DNA from: G036327475 sp036327475
Lineage (GTDB): Bacteria; Pseudomonadota; Gammaproteobacteria; Enterobacterales; Enterobacteriaceae
DNA length: 64,000 nt
Direction: 5' to 3'
Assembly: GCF_036327475.1 (NCBI RefSeq)
Contig: NZ_CP132913.1
Location: forward strand, 1-64,000
Shown here: positions 38,777-48,173 of the stretch, piece by piece
How the letters are laid out: every line of letters begins with the position of its first letter
Numbering within the stretch: position 1 is the stretch's first letter
Program-made: the position numbers and the translations under genes
Notes under the pieces: model-generated
The model's database searches: none
Told to the model about the DNA's origin: nothing
What the model saw: the letters and a program-made list of their open reading frames with translations, nothing else

Positions 38777-41236
38777 TTATTCTGCCGGCAGTGCCGTGAT
38801 AGCCTGCTTGTTCGCCAGTAGACTGGCGTTTTCGATGGTGCCGAGGACGTCCGGCGTGATCAATTCATTCAGAATATCGCACATCTCACTGACTTTCTCA
38901 TCAATGGCGTCGCCAGTATCGCTGATATATCCATCGGCGCGCAGCGTCGCCACCAGGGTCGCAAACACCTCTTTATCGAAAAACTCCGGCGCGTTGATGC
39001 CGTGCAGTACCGAAAGTCGCTGAGCAATAATTCGGCTCTCTTTTTCCAACGTGCTTCGGTTAAGCCGCGGATTGGCGCGCAATAACAAAAAGGTAATGGC
39101 GTAGCGCTGGAGCGTTTCGTTCACGCTGGCGGCTAGCAGTTGTAGGGCATGGAGATGGGTTTGTGCCGGATACAACAGCATTTCTTGCGTTTCCACTAGT
39201 CCCTGGCGCGCCAGTTCGGTAATGAGACTGTCGGTAACCTGCGGCAACCGTTGTTTGCTATAGTGCATAAATAGTTCCGCTTTCAGGAGCGGATACAGCA
39301 GTATGATCCGCTGGTGCAGCTGCTGGCGCGCGATACCCGGACAGCTGCAAATGATATTCGCCACCAGCGACGGCAGGATGAGCAGATGCTGGATGTTATT
39401 CCGATAGTAGGTCATAAGTACGGCCTGATCGTGCGACAAACAGACGATATCTCCGATAGCATCATGCTCGACGATAAACTTGTTCATCGCCAGTGCATGG
39501 GCTAAAAGCACCTCCGGCGTCAAATCGGGTATCGTGGTATCCGGCGCATAGGGAACATTGCGCAGCAGCTCTAAATAACAGGCTAACTGCGATAGCAACT
39601 GCGGACGGGTGAGCGAGCGCTGGTGCGAGGCCAGCAGTGCTGTAGAGCATAGATTAATAGCATTGACCGCGGCGGCATTGTTGATCCGCACCATGAGGGT
39701 AGCTGCAATGTCGCCCACCGCTGGCGTCAGCCAGCCCGGGCGCTGGGTCTCGATGGGATCGATAGAATCACGCCACTGCGGCACCTGCTGCGACAGCCAG
39801 GTGGCAAGGGGAAGAGGGTCGCCAAAATTGACATAACCCTGGCCGAGATTGCGCAATTTGCGCAATCCACGCAGCATTTTCCAAAGCCCCTCTTTCTCTT
39901 TTGCCGCGCCGCGCAATTCTTTAGCATAGGTCGCCACCTCCATTACATGTTCATAGCCGACATAAATCGGCACCAGAGTAATGGGGCGGTTACCACCGCG
40001 CAGCATGGCCTGAATGGTCATGGTCAGCGCCCCGGTTTTCGGCTCCAGCAGCCGCCCAGTGCGAGAGCGGCCTCCTTCGATGAAATACTCTACCGAATAT
40101 CCGCGGGTGAATAGCTCGCCGAGATATTCGCGAAAAATGGTGGAATAGAGCTTATTGCCTTTGAAGGTGCGACGAATAAAAAACGCTCCAAGCCGGCGAA
40201 AAATCGGGCCAACCGGCCAGAAATTAAGGTTAATGCCGGCGGCGATATGCGGCGGCACTAGCCCTTGATGGTAAAGCACATAGGAAAGCAACAAATAATC
40301 CATATGACTGCGGTGGCAGGGCACATAAACGATTTCGTGGCCCTCTTCCGCCAAGTGACGGACCCGCTCGGCGTTGTGCACGTGCAACCCTTGATAAACC
40401 CGGCTCCAGGTCCAGCTCAGTACCCGGTCCGAAAGGCGGATCGCTTCATAAGAAAAATCGGCGGCGATTTCTTCCATGAGTTCGATGGCGTTTTGCTGGG
40501 CCTTTTCCACGGAAATTTTCTTGCTGCGTGCCTCATCCTCCACCGCTTTTTCAATAGCTTTGGAGGCCAGCAGCTTCTTGAACAGATCCTGGCGTACCGG
40601 CAGCCGCGGTCCCGCCGCCACCAGACGCTGCCGGGCGAAATGAATACGTGCGACACGGGCGAGTTTCTGAGCGATAGACTTGTCGATGCCGTGCTCTGTC
40701 GCCATATAACGCAACGATAACGGCCGCGAGAATCGCACGAAACTGTCGCGTCCAAGCCACAGCACCGCGAAGAACTTCTCAATACCGTTCAGCAGTCGCA
40801 ATTGCGGAACCAGCTGACTGGATTGCGACTCTCTGCCGGGTGAACGGCCGAACATGACCGATACCGGCACCAACTGCACATCGAGCGCAAGATTTGAACG
40901 GTGCAAATCAAGATAATTATAAAACAGCGAGCTTGACTGCGGTTTTTCGGCGTACCACGACAGTATGCGCGGCCCGTCATGAATAAAAACATAGCGCGGC
41001 AGGGTAATGCCGTCGATATGTAGCGGCGTCAGCGGATCGGGCAACCCCTGTTTCAGGCATTGTATACGTAATGTGAGCAGGTCAGCTTTGGAATTATAGG
41101 GCAGCACATACACCACGGGCTGTCGGGGATCGAGGCCAGCATCAGCGCGCGGATCGGCCGGAATAACTTTACTTCTTACCAGCAACTTTAGCGGTAAATA
41201 CAACAACGTATAGTAAATTCTACGCCAACTTGACAT
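38777..41236 (-). CDS. plsB: Glycerol-3-phosphate acyltransferase
   Basis: PlsB acylates glycerol-3-phosphate at sn-1, the first step of phospholipid synthesis, on the inner membrane. 819 residues. The four acyltransferase blocks are in order: CHRSHMDYLL (HX4D, about residue 305), GAFFIRRTFKGNKLY (about 350), FIEGGRSRTGRLLEPKTGAL (about 385-404) and ITLVPIYVGYEHV (about 415-428). It is convergent with ubiA, as in E. coli. A long antisense-free frame without breaks supports function. Confidence 0.97.
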   Translation of the reverse strand: MSSWRRIYYTLLYLPLKLLVRSKVIPADPRADAGLDPRQPVVYVLPYNSKADLLTLRIQCLKQGLPDPLTPLHIDGITLPRYVFIHDGPRILSWYAEKPQSSSLFYNYLDLHRSNLALDVQLVPVSVMFGRSPGRESQSSQLVPQLRLLNGIEKFFAVLWLGRDSFVRFSRPLSLRYMATEHGIDKSIAQKLARVARIHFARQRLVAAGPRLPVRQDLFKKLLASKAIEKAVEDEARSKKISVEKAQQNAIELMEEIAADFSYEAIRLSDRVLSWTWSRVYQGLHVHNAERVRHLAEEGHEIVYVPCHRSHMDYLLLSYVLYHQGLVPPHIAAGINLNFWPVGPIFRRLGAFFIRRTFKGNKLYSTIFREYLGELFTRGYSVEYFIEGGRSRTGRLLEPKTGALTMTIQAMLRGGNRPITLVPIYVGYEHVMEVATYAKELRGAAKEKEGLWKMLRGLRKLRNLGQGYVNFGDPLPLATWLSQQVPQWRDSIDPIETQRPGWLTPAVGDIAATLMVRINNAAAVNAINLCSTALLASHQRSLTRPQLLSQLACYLELLRNVPYAPDTTIPDLTPEVLLAHALAMNKFIVEHDAIGDIVCLSHDQAVLMTYYRNNIQHLLILPSLVANIICSCPGIARQQLHQRIILLYPLLKAELFMHYSKQRLPQVTDSLITELARQGLVETQEMLLYPAQTHLHALQLLAASVNETLQRYAITFLLLRANPRLNRSTLEKESRIIAQRLSVLHGINAPEFFDKEVFATLVATLRADGYISDTGDAIDEKVSEMCDILNELITPDVLGTIENASLLANKQAITALPAE

Positions 41237-41537
41237 GTCTTTGTGAATCCTCTTGTTAGCAATGCTGTAAGAATACCAGAAACCGCACGGCGGATCTGTG
41301 GCGCGTTAGCGTCTGAGGCCACAGCGGCAATTTCTGCAGTATCACGTGCAAAATTAATGCCAGCCGGCTTCGGGTTCCATGGCAATTGTGGGTAACCGGC
41401 CAGGGGCGGCTAACCATGAGAGCGCTGCCTGCGCCATGTCTTTAGACGCCCAGTTGCCGCGACTACACGGCGAGGGAGTTATATTATCGTGAATGGCGCC
41501 CTATTTCGCGCGTTTTCGGTTTTCAATTGGCGATGAC
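41237..41537. other. plsB-lexA spacer where dgkA is missing
   Basis: In E. coli dgkA (diacylglycerol kinase) lies here on the lexA strand. No DgkA helix sequence (for example the EAAFRQE motif region) is found in any frame. The sequence holds only short decayed frames and the plsB upstream region. Confidence 0.6.
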
Positions 41538-41573
41538 CTGGATATACTCTTAAAAGACTGTATAAACAAACAG
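41538..41573 (+). promoter_or_regulatory. Two LexA boxes before lexA
   Basis: CTGGATATACTCTTAA (41538-41553) and CTGTATAAACAAACAG (41558-41573) occupy the positions of the two SOS boxes of E. coli lexA. The second keeps CTG-N10-CAG. In the first, the right half has decayed (TAA for CAG). The boxes overlap the presumed promoter, 8 bp before the ATG. Confidence 0.8.
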
Positions 41574-41581
41574 GGGACAGA

Positions 41582-42190
41582 ATGAAAGCGCTAACCACCA
41601 GACAACAAGAAGTTTTTGACCTGATCCGCGACCATATCACGCAGACCGGCATGCCGCCCACGCGCGCCGAGATTGCGTCGCGTCTTGGGTTCCGTTCTCC
41701 CAATGCAGCGGAAGAGCATTTGAAAGCGTTAGCGCGCAAAGGCGCTATCGAAATTGTCTACGGCGCATCGCGCGGCATCCGTCTGATTATAGAAGAGGAA
41801 AGCGGATTGCCGCTGATTGGTCACGTGGCCGCTGGAGAACCTCTGCTGGCGACACAGCATATTGAAAGCCATTATCAGGTGGATCCAGACTTGTTTAAGC
41901 CCCACGCAGATTTTCTGCTGCGTGTTAGCGGTATGTCAATGAAAAATACTGGTATTATGAATGGTGACCTGCTGGCGGTCCATAAAACGCAGGAGGCTCG
42001 CAATGGTCAAGTCATCGTGGCGCGCATCGATGATGACGTCACCGTCAAACGGCTGAAACGCCAGGGCAACATCGTCGAATTATTACCGGAAAACAAGGAA
42101 TTTTCTCCCATCGTGGTAGATCTGCGTCAGCAGGAACTGACCATAGAGGGGCTTGCAGTTGGCGTGATACGCAACGGCAACTGGCTGTGA
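41582..42190 (+). CDS. lexA: SOS repressor LexA
   Basis: LexA represses SOS genes and cleaves itself when RecA is activated. 202 residues as in E. coli. The N-terminal winged helix-turn-helix contains PPTRAEIASRLGFRSPNAAE (about 26-45). The cleavage site Ala84-Gly85 is in HVAAGEP. The catalytic Ser119 (SGMSM) and Lys156 (VTVKRLK) are present. One conserved Asp after the Ser loop is Asn here (GIMNGD for GIMDGD). The gene is autoregulated by the boxes just upstream, and a LexA box also lies between uvrA and ssb. Confidence 0.97.
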   Translation: MKALTTRQQEVFDLIRDHITQTGMPPTRAEIASRLGFRSPNAAEEHLKALARKGAIEIVYGASRGIRLIIEEESGLPLIGHVAAGEPLLATQHIESHYQVDPDLFKPHADFLLRVSGMSMKNTGIMNGDLLAVHKTQEARNGQVIVARIDDDVTVKRLKRQGNIVELLPENKEFSPIVVDLRQQELTIEGLAVGVIRNGNWL

Positions 42191-42725
42191 ACGTAGCGTG
42201 GCGGAGTCGTACGACGCTTGCCCCATTGCTCGGTCGTCAGTTTTCCGGACAAATGGCGTCTAGGTTGCCATGCAGCCTATGCCCTTAGGCTCTCGGCGCT
42301 GCTGTCTACTGGCGAAACTATTCGCAGAGATAAGTGTCTTTCTGCTTAACCCTCTCCCATTCCTCATTTATATGTCACAGGGCGTTATTGGCGCGAATGC
42401 TGCTTGCCCACTGCGTTCTCCTTCCGCCTGCGTGCTCCCAAGTGTGATTAACCACGCTCAAGGATCTCGCCGCCAGTTCGCTAGACGCCGATGAGTGTGG
42501 AAATGCGGGTCTAAAGCTGCATTGGCTTTTCTCTGATCTGAGTCGCGTGGTTCATAACGCCATTTTACGATGGGATCGTCTGGTAAATCCGGAGTTTGCC
42601 AAATCCGCCACTATAATTTTATTAATGCTTAGTGCATCGCTTCTTTACTACGTATGGCTGGATTTGCGGATTCAGAGGGGGAAATGAAGGTTATTGATAA
42701 ACTACCTTACAGAAGGAGTAATCAC
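42191..42725. other. Decayed DNA between lexA and yjbJ
   Basis: In E. coli dinF lies here; I find no DinF fragment. A plus-strand frame at about 42490-42690 reads WLFSDLSRVVHNAILRW and ends with a hydrophobic helix plus YYVWLDLRIQRGK, which looks like the C-terminal end of a single-TM membrane protein that I cannot name. AAGGAG before 42726 is the yjbJ SD. Confidence 0.4.
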
Positions 42726-42935
42726 ATGAATAAAGACGAAACCAGTGGCAATTGGAAGCAACTCAAGGGTAAAATCAAAGAACGGTGTGGAAACTTGCCG
42801 ATGATGATTTGACCGTGGTGAAAGGGAAACGCGATCAATTAGTTGATAAAATTCAGGAACGCTACGGCTACAGCAAAGACGCGACCGAAACCGAAGCAAA
42901 AGATTGGAAAACCCATAATAAATATCGTTGGTAAG
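42726..42935 (+). pseudogene. yjbJ: YjbJ (CsbD-like stress protein) with frameshift
   Basis: CsbD-family proteins are small, abundant and stress-induced. The frame opens MNKDETSGNWKQLKGKIKER and then shifts by one base near 42787: the next open frame continues DDDLTVVKGKRDQLVDKIQE and ends DWKTHNKYRW, as in E. coli YjbJ. A single-base insertion in GGTGTGGAAAC explains it. The rest of the gene is perfect, so inactivation is recent, or a sequencing error is possible. Confidence 0.85.
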
Positions 42936-43328
42936 CGGTTTTAGACCATCAAGAGTGAGATAGTATAAGCGCTTTCACACCGAAGGGCCTACCAAAAGGT
43001 ACAGAGATGTACCACCTGGCTGCAAAGGAACACTTAGTTATGACGTTCAATCTTGACTATAGCTAGTCAAGATTCTGCTTCTCCTTTCTATTAAATGAAG
43101 CTGTTTTATCTAAAGCAGCTTCATCGATCTGCACTATTGGTTGTCATCCTTATTGGTTGTCATCCTTATCTCAATTAGTTGATATGATCAAACGGGGGTT
43201 TTTACACTTAGGTAAGCCGTAAACCCTCCTCTCATTAACCACACAATAATAAATGACGCTACATCTCTTAGTATAAATGATGTTGTTTCTATTATCTTTA
43301 TGATCTGTCCAGTGCCGTCTTAAGGTTG
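42936..43328. other. AT-rich spacer
   Basis: Contains the 16-bp tandem duplication TATTGGTTGTCATCCT (43135-43150, 43151-43166). No gene recognised. Confidence 0.5.
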
Positions 43329-43673
43329 TTACATAAATGATGGAGATGAATTACTACAAAGTGAACTTTTCACAGCATATGAACCGCTTAAACCCGATGC
43401 CATTTCGCTCGTGTAGTCACCTTTAACGTATCCTCTGTTGAGAACTACCTCGTGTTTATCGTAATAGACTCGCGCCTGATAGCCGACGTTGATGACGATC
43501 TTGATCGTTTTATTGCCTCCTTCAATTGCAGGAAGAAAAATCTTAGGCGTCCATCCACCATCTGATTTAGTCAGCAAGTACTACGGTGCACTCTTCCAGA
43601 CATCCGTTAGTTCCTGGGTAAAATTAATGGATTGGTCATATTGACTTAATCTCTTGTTATTAAAAAATCTCAT
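43329..43673 (-). pseudogene. Unassigned small gene with one in-frame TAG
   Basis: From ATG 43673 the minus strand reads MRFFNNKRLSQYDQSINFTQ and continues to WKSAP, a TAG, then YLLTKSDGGWTPKIFLPAIE and VNVGYQARVYYDKHEVVLNR in the same frame, 114 codons in all. Apart from the single TAG the frame is open. Composition is AT-richer than the housekeeping genes around. The alternation of hydrophobic and polar residues in the second half suggests beta structure. I do not recognise the family. Confidence 0.4.
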
Positions 43674-44053
43674 GTTTCTTGACTTGTTTTAATTAACCAT
43701 CCCGTACCTAAGACATTATGTATGCAGCCGCTCATAAAAATGATTTTCGGATAATTGCAGAATAATTTCTTAAGCATTCTATCCTGATCGCCAACCCACC
43801 AAAACACCGCACGCTAATAGGATGAGTTAAAAAATATTACTATAATAATATGTTTGTGGATGTTCCTATATTCGGCTAATAGCCATGCTAGTGAGGTAGC
43901 ATTTAATGCTATCTTTAAGAACCTAATTGGTATTCAAACACATAATAATCGTTAAACCAAGTGTAAATGCCACATGGTAATAGTGAATGCCAAATTCATC
44001 CAAATAGTCGTGATATAAGTTTACTAAATCCAGATATAAAGATTTATCTGGTC
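43674..44053. other. AT-rich decayed spacer
   Basis: No recognisable frame in either strand. Confidence 0.4.
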
Positions 44054-44287
44054 TTACACCCGCCCTAACATCATGATTAACATGAGTATCATGATGTTAT
44101 AAAATTCTTGGGTTGAAACACCATTTATGATTGAAAACGCTGTTTCTCGCCTCCTATTCTCATTACCGATGTCGCTGACCACAATCAATGCCGTAGCCAA
44201 ATTTTTCCATATTTTCAAGGATATTTCTGGTACCTTATTCTCATTTTGCCCATTTTTATGAATATCACTAATTAATTCGATAGTCAT
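44054..44287 (-). CDS. Unassigned 77-residue protein
   Basis: The ATG at 44287 has a strong SD (AAGGAG, seven bases upstream), which selects it over the upstream in-frame start at 44332. The protein begins MTIELISDIHKNGQNENKVP, is Asn-, Ile- and Lys-rich, and ends with a hydrophobic stretch (FYNIMILMLIMMLGRV) that could be a membrane helix. It is AT-rich and has no recognised relative. It could be a small secreted or membrane protein acquired by transfer, or a truncated frame. The SD is the main support. Confidence 0.45.
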   Translation of the reverse strand: MTIELISDIHKNGQNENKVPEISLKIWKNLATALIVVSDIGNENRRRETAFSIINGVSTQEFYNIMILMLIMMLGRV

Positions 44288-44332
44288 TTTTTCGCTCCTT
44301 GACATTATCCCATCATCGGTGGTTACAGACAT

Positions 44333-44884
44333 ATTAGGCCAATAGTGACGTTAATAGGAAGATTATGATTTATTAATATAACATTTTATTAATGGTTTGT
44401 TGGTATGTTTTGTAAGAGATGATGCTGCTGTACAACTTAATAGAAGAGGATTTTATTATTCCAGATAATAGACGACCGCCGCACATTTATCATGGCCAAG
44501 ATGTGATAAGGCAAATTGCACCGAATTTATGTACAACGCTGCGGCCAAACCACTATTACAGTAGATACTACCATTGACCCCAATAATAATACTCTACCTT
44601 GGGTCTAGTCGTATGAGATATTACCATATCAATGCAGGTACGTGCTATTGCTTTTCTTTCACTTCATACTGAGGGTGTGGGTAAAGTAATGGCGCAAGGA
44701 TTACAGGCAGGCCGGTTAGCCATGTTTGACGATATGAGGTTACAGAATCATGAAATTGATATCTGTTTTATTGGGTGTGATCAACAGCGATGATGCGACT
44801 CGCCGTCTAGGCGCCTTATCTGAGCGCAGGGTTAGACTTCCCGCCTTCACTTAAATAATATGTCTAGATAGGAAAGGATTCTTA
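44333..44884. other. Decayed spacer
   Basis: Short plus-strand frames near 44630-44790 only. Nothing recognised. Confidence 0.4.
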
Positions 44885-45215
44885 TTGTAATGCTGTGGTC
44901 GTGTGCGCACGCGTCAGGATGCTTAAGTGACCAAGGTCACAGCGGTCGCAAATGAAAAAGCGAAGGTATGAGGTGGTTCAGCAAAATAATTGCGCGGCAC
45001 AAAGCTGTTGGTGGATTCAACGCGGTGAACAAGACCTTACTCTAAGAGAAAATTTAGGGCACGGTAAACGGTCAGTGCTCTTGCCTGCTGATCAGACCTG
45101 ACGCAATAAATCCAGCAAATCATAAGCACTCATCGCACCGTTTACTGCGACATCAGGCGCAGTATCTCCAGTCGCTGCGACGTCAGGTGAACTTGTGTTG
45201 CTTGCACAACTATTC
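44885..45215 (-). pseudogene. zur: Zinc uptake regulator remnant
   Basis: Fur-family zinc sensor. Minus-strand fragments in order: LTSQRLEILRLMSQ (about 45190-45145), AMSAYDLLDLLRQV across a frameshift, TVYRALNFLLE, a stop, GLVHRVESTNSFV, then FAEPPHTFAF. The cysteines of the metal sites are lost with the C-terminus. In E. coli zur likewise lies after yjbJ on the opposite strand. Confidence 0.75.
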
Positions 45216-46259
45216 AGCCTGTCTGAGACGTGGTTTCAGCGGTCGCTTTCATGACGCTCCCCGGTTACGGTTTCTCTGGCCATATTACCACGAAGGCACC
45301 AAAACCACGACAAAGGTGCTTCAACTGTTATATTGGCGGGTATACAGATCGTCGGTGACGCTGCCAGTGATCTGCTAAATATAATAGATAATCAATTTAT
45401 TATCGGTATTGATTTTGTGTTTAATATTGATCTTATAACGGAAAGAAATTTGGATGTCACGATAACATTGCCTTTAATAGGGACAACGACGCTATAGATA
45501 ACGTTGTATTGCCAATAGCAGTCATTCAATTAATGTCTTTAAAACGTGGTCGTCATCTTTTGAATGCATATAGCGCTGACTGATTATGGTCATGAATAAT
45601 TTTATGGCAATGAGTATCCAATTTCAGAACACCATTAAAAGTATAGATATTGCCTCTAACGCCACTATCAGTTAGCAATGACCACATTGCACTACTGGTA
45701 AATACATAATGATCAAGGATAAAGACTGTCACATTGCTCAGTCTGGTGGTTTTTACCATATGGAAAAAGATTGTTATTTTGGATAACATACCAGGCCTCA
45801 GAACTACGCGTGTTGTCACCGATTCCGGGCGGCGTAGGGCGTAGGTGCTGTTACTATGAGTCGACCATTAATAGCAGTAAAATAACCTAACACAGTTGTT
45901 CGCGACTGTATGCGTAGCACGTGTCCTTTTCCTTTGGTAATTCCGGCACGTATTTTCAATGCCCAGCTGTTCTTTTGATAGACCAGCTTGGCATTATAAC
46001 AAGTTAACCGGCTTCGTTGTTTAGTGCCAATATGCCGCCGATTGATATGCATACGCAATCGACATCTGGCGGAAACGGCGATAACAGGATATAGAGTGAG
46101 ATCGTGTCATCCTGCATTCAGGCAATACGGAGAGTGGTTTGAATAACACACAGACAAGAGGGGGCACAAACGTTTTGTTTAATCTCTCTACCGCGCGCTT
46201 GATGGTAGCGGCATTTGACTTTTATTAGGGGAACCGGAAACTTCTTTTCTATGCTAGAA
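45216..46259. other. Decayed AT-rich region with unassigned fragments
   Basis: Minus-strand frames at 45553-45819 and 45816-46058 look protein-like in part (for example DSGVRGNIYTFNGVLKLD and LGYFTAINGRLIVTAPTPYA, the latter followed after a frameshift by SSEAWYVIQNNNLFPYGKNH). They may be one broken gene of about 170 codons. I do not recognise it. yjbL, yjbM and dusA, expected here from E. coli, are not seen. Confidence 0.4.
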
Positions 46260-46735
46260 TCTCCCCGAAGAATTCCCTGTGGTCACTGTGGACACGGACG
46301 GCGGCATCAGTGTCGGGCCGGAGAGCGTGGGTTATGCCTTGCCGCAACGGTCGCTGGTTTTGGTGGCGACATCCTGCGGTGGCCCGTGGTTTGGCGGGCA
46401 TTGGCAACGCCGGGGTGTGTCGCGCATCTGTGCTCGTCAATGGTGGACTAGGTGGTAGAGCATTATGTGGTAATGGTGGAAAACGCCGCGCGCGCATGAC
46501 AGCACCGTCATCCTGGTGGGGCGGTGCGGCATTGCTCCTATGCATCTTCAAAGGCGCTTCTGAGGTGATACGTCCATTCCACGTCTACCGGGCAATGAGT
46601 CGCTAGAGCCGTGCCCGCGGCAGGCCGAACATCCGGCCCGAGAGGCGGCTATCGCCGCCGGTGCGCTGCTTGCCCCGTACGTTAGTTGCAATCCGTGGAA
46701 GGAGCCCGTCGTGGCGCTTTTGCTAAAAGGTGGTC
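46260..46735 (+). pseudogene. Hydantoinase/oxoprolinase family remnant
   Basis: Fragments fit the C-terminal half of the ATP-dependent hydantoinase/oxoprolinase A subunit: GGISVGPESVGYALPQ, LVFGGDIL, VARGLAGIGNAGV-type sequence, DSTVILVGRCGIAPMHL, GASEVIRPFH and EHPAREAAIAAGALLAP. They occur in order across at least three frames with several stops. It sits where dusA is expected, so it is probably an acquired or lineage-specific gene now dead. Confidence 0.55.
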
Positions 46736-46867
46736 AAATTCGCTAAGTCGCTTCAATGTCTTTTACCCACCAATCAGCAAAACAGCCGTTTAGGGGATGC
46801 TAATTGGTATGGTTCTTGTAAGACATCTTGAGAGCCAAAATTTACCGTCGCGGCGAGTGCGATCGCG

Positions 46868-46940
46868 CCAAAAATTATTTTTTGTTATTGGTTTTTCTCA
46901 TGCTGTTGTTGACCGGTATCTCGGCATGCGCTAGGTTTTC
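46868..46940 (+). pseudogene. pspG: Phage shock protein G remnant
   Basis: LFFVIGF and, after a one-base shift, LMLLLTGIS match the first membrane helix of PspG (E. coli LLFVIGFFVMLMVTGVS). The rest is gone. In E. coli pspG lies between dusA and qorA. Confidence 0.6.
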
Positions 46941-47107
46941 CAGGAAACTGCTTTAGACTCATTGATTTCATCATTACCTGGTAATAATAGCGGCGGTAAC
47001 CCGCAGTGTCCGGTAAATTCTTCTCTGCCCCTATGTTTTACAGTATGTTATGTCATGTCGTTACGCGACGGGGATTCCCTTATTGGGGGTCAGACAGCAG
47101 TCTACCG
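46941..47107. other. Spacer
   Basis: No recognised feature. Confidence 0.4.
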
Positions 47108-47991
47108 TTATGGGATAAGCAGTAGCGACCCGTTGGTTTGCCGGCTCTCAAGCACCTGATGCGCTTGCTGCATCTCGGCCAGCGGAATTTTTTGCTGTTC
47201 TGGCACATCGACTTTGATCACCCCGCTGGCAACCATGCTGAACAGCTCATCGGAGGCGAGCTTAAGGCTTGCGACGTCGGTGATACAATCGTTGACCGGG
47301 GCGTGTGACGTACAGTAAGCCCTTCTGATTCAAGATCCCCAGATTGACGTCGGTAAATCGGTTCCGAGGAGTTGCCGAAGCTGACCATCAATCCGCTGGG
47401 CGTAGGCAGTCGATGGAGTCTTCCCAACACCACACTAACCTTATTACCGTGGGTCAACGCCGCCACGCGCTCAGGCATATTTTCAACGGTACCGATCTTT
47501 TCGCGCCAAGCGCTTTCGGCCACTAGCAGGCGATGCACCCCCGACGCCATCGGCTGCCGCATGGAGCAAAAAATTTCATTCGACTTGATTTCGTAAGTCT
47601 GACTCAGCGGATAAAACACCATCAAGCCCTTTTTACAAGCAGCCGCCGCCTGTTCAGACGAGATGCCAGAAGGTAGCAAAGCCAGTTTTTCCGCCGGCAC
47701 ATTATGCACCGTGGCGTAGACGTCCTGCGGGACTGGGCGTACACCACCTGGTCGCCGGTGTTAAACCCTTGACGCTGAGGCCGACCTTGCTCACTGCCCG
47801 GCTGCTTCCGTGCCAAGGCCATAGGGAAGCGATGGTGCTGAGTAGAGGTCGGAACGGACATAGGTGTCGATATAATTGATGCCGATGGTTTTAATTCTCT
47901 ACCTGTACCTCACCATGAGCGGGTCTGCGGGCGTGAAACCTACATATTCCATCACTTCTGGTCCGCTGGGCACTTGTATACGCTTAGACAT
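47108..47991 (-). pseudogene. qorA: NADPH quinone oxidoreductase remnant
   Basis: Starts MSKRIQVPSGPEVMEYVGFT, with FTPADPLMVRYR shortly after, then NTGDQVVYAQS, HNVPAEKLALLPSGISSEQA (47709 downwards), VENMPERVAALTHGNKVSVV in altered frames, GLMVSFGNSSEPIY and finally VIKVDVPEQQKIPLAEM with ESRQTNGSLLLIP and stop. At least four frameshifts and a short deletion around the NADPH-binding AGGVG motif. The orientation opposite dnaB matches E. coli. Confidence 0.85.
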
Positions 47992-48173
47992 CACTCCACC
48001 TCTAATTAAGATATCTTTAATAATCATAAGCCTTGCGGCGTAGTTTGCAAAGCGCGGAAAAGGTAGTTTTCCCCATGGACGGGCGCGCGGCGATGATCAA
48101 ATAGGATCTCGACCCGAGAGAGGATACAATGCGCCATTATCTAAGGACTTCCTGATAGGTAAAGTACCCTTTC
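47992..48173 (+). promoter_or_regulatory. dnaB upstream region
   Basis: Between the start of qorA and dnaB. GATACAAT near 48123-48130 is a fair -10 candidate; the matching -35 is not clear. No strong SD stands before the dnaB ATG (AGGTAAAG is the best). Confidence 0.3.

Noticed and set aside
43000..46200. AT-rich zone considered as prophage or type III secretion island
   Set aside because: No integrase, tRNA attachment site, phage structural or secretion gene could be recognised; zur remnant in its expected place shows that it is mainly decayed native DNA.
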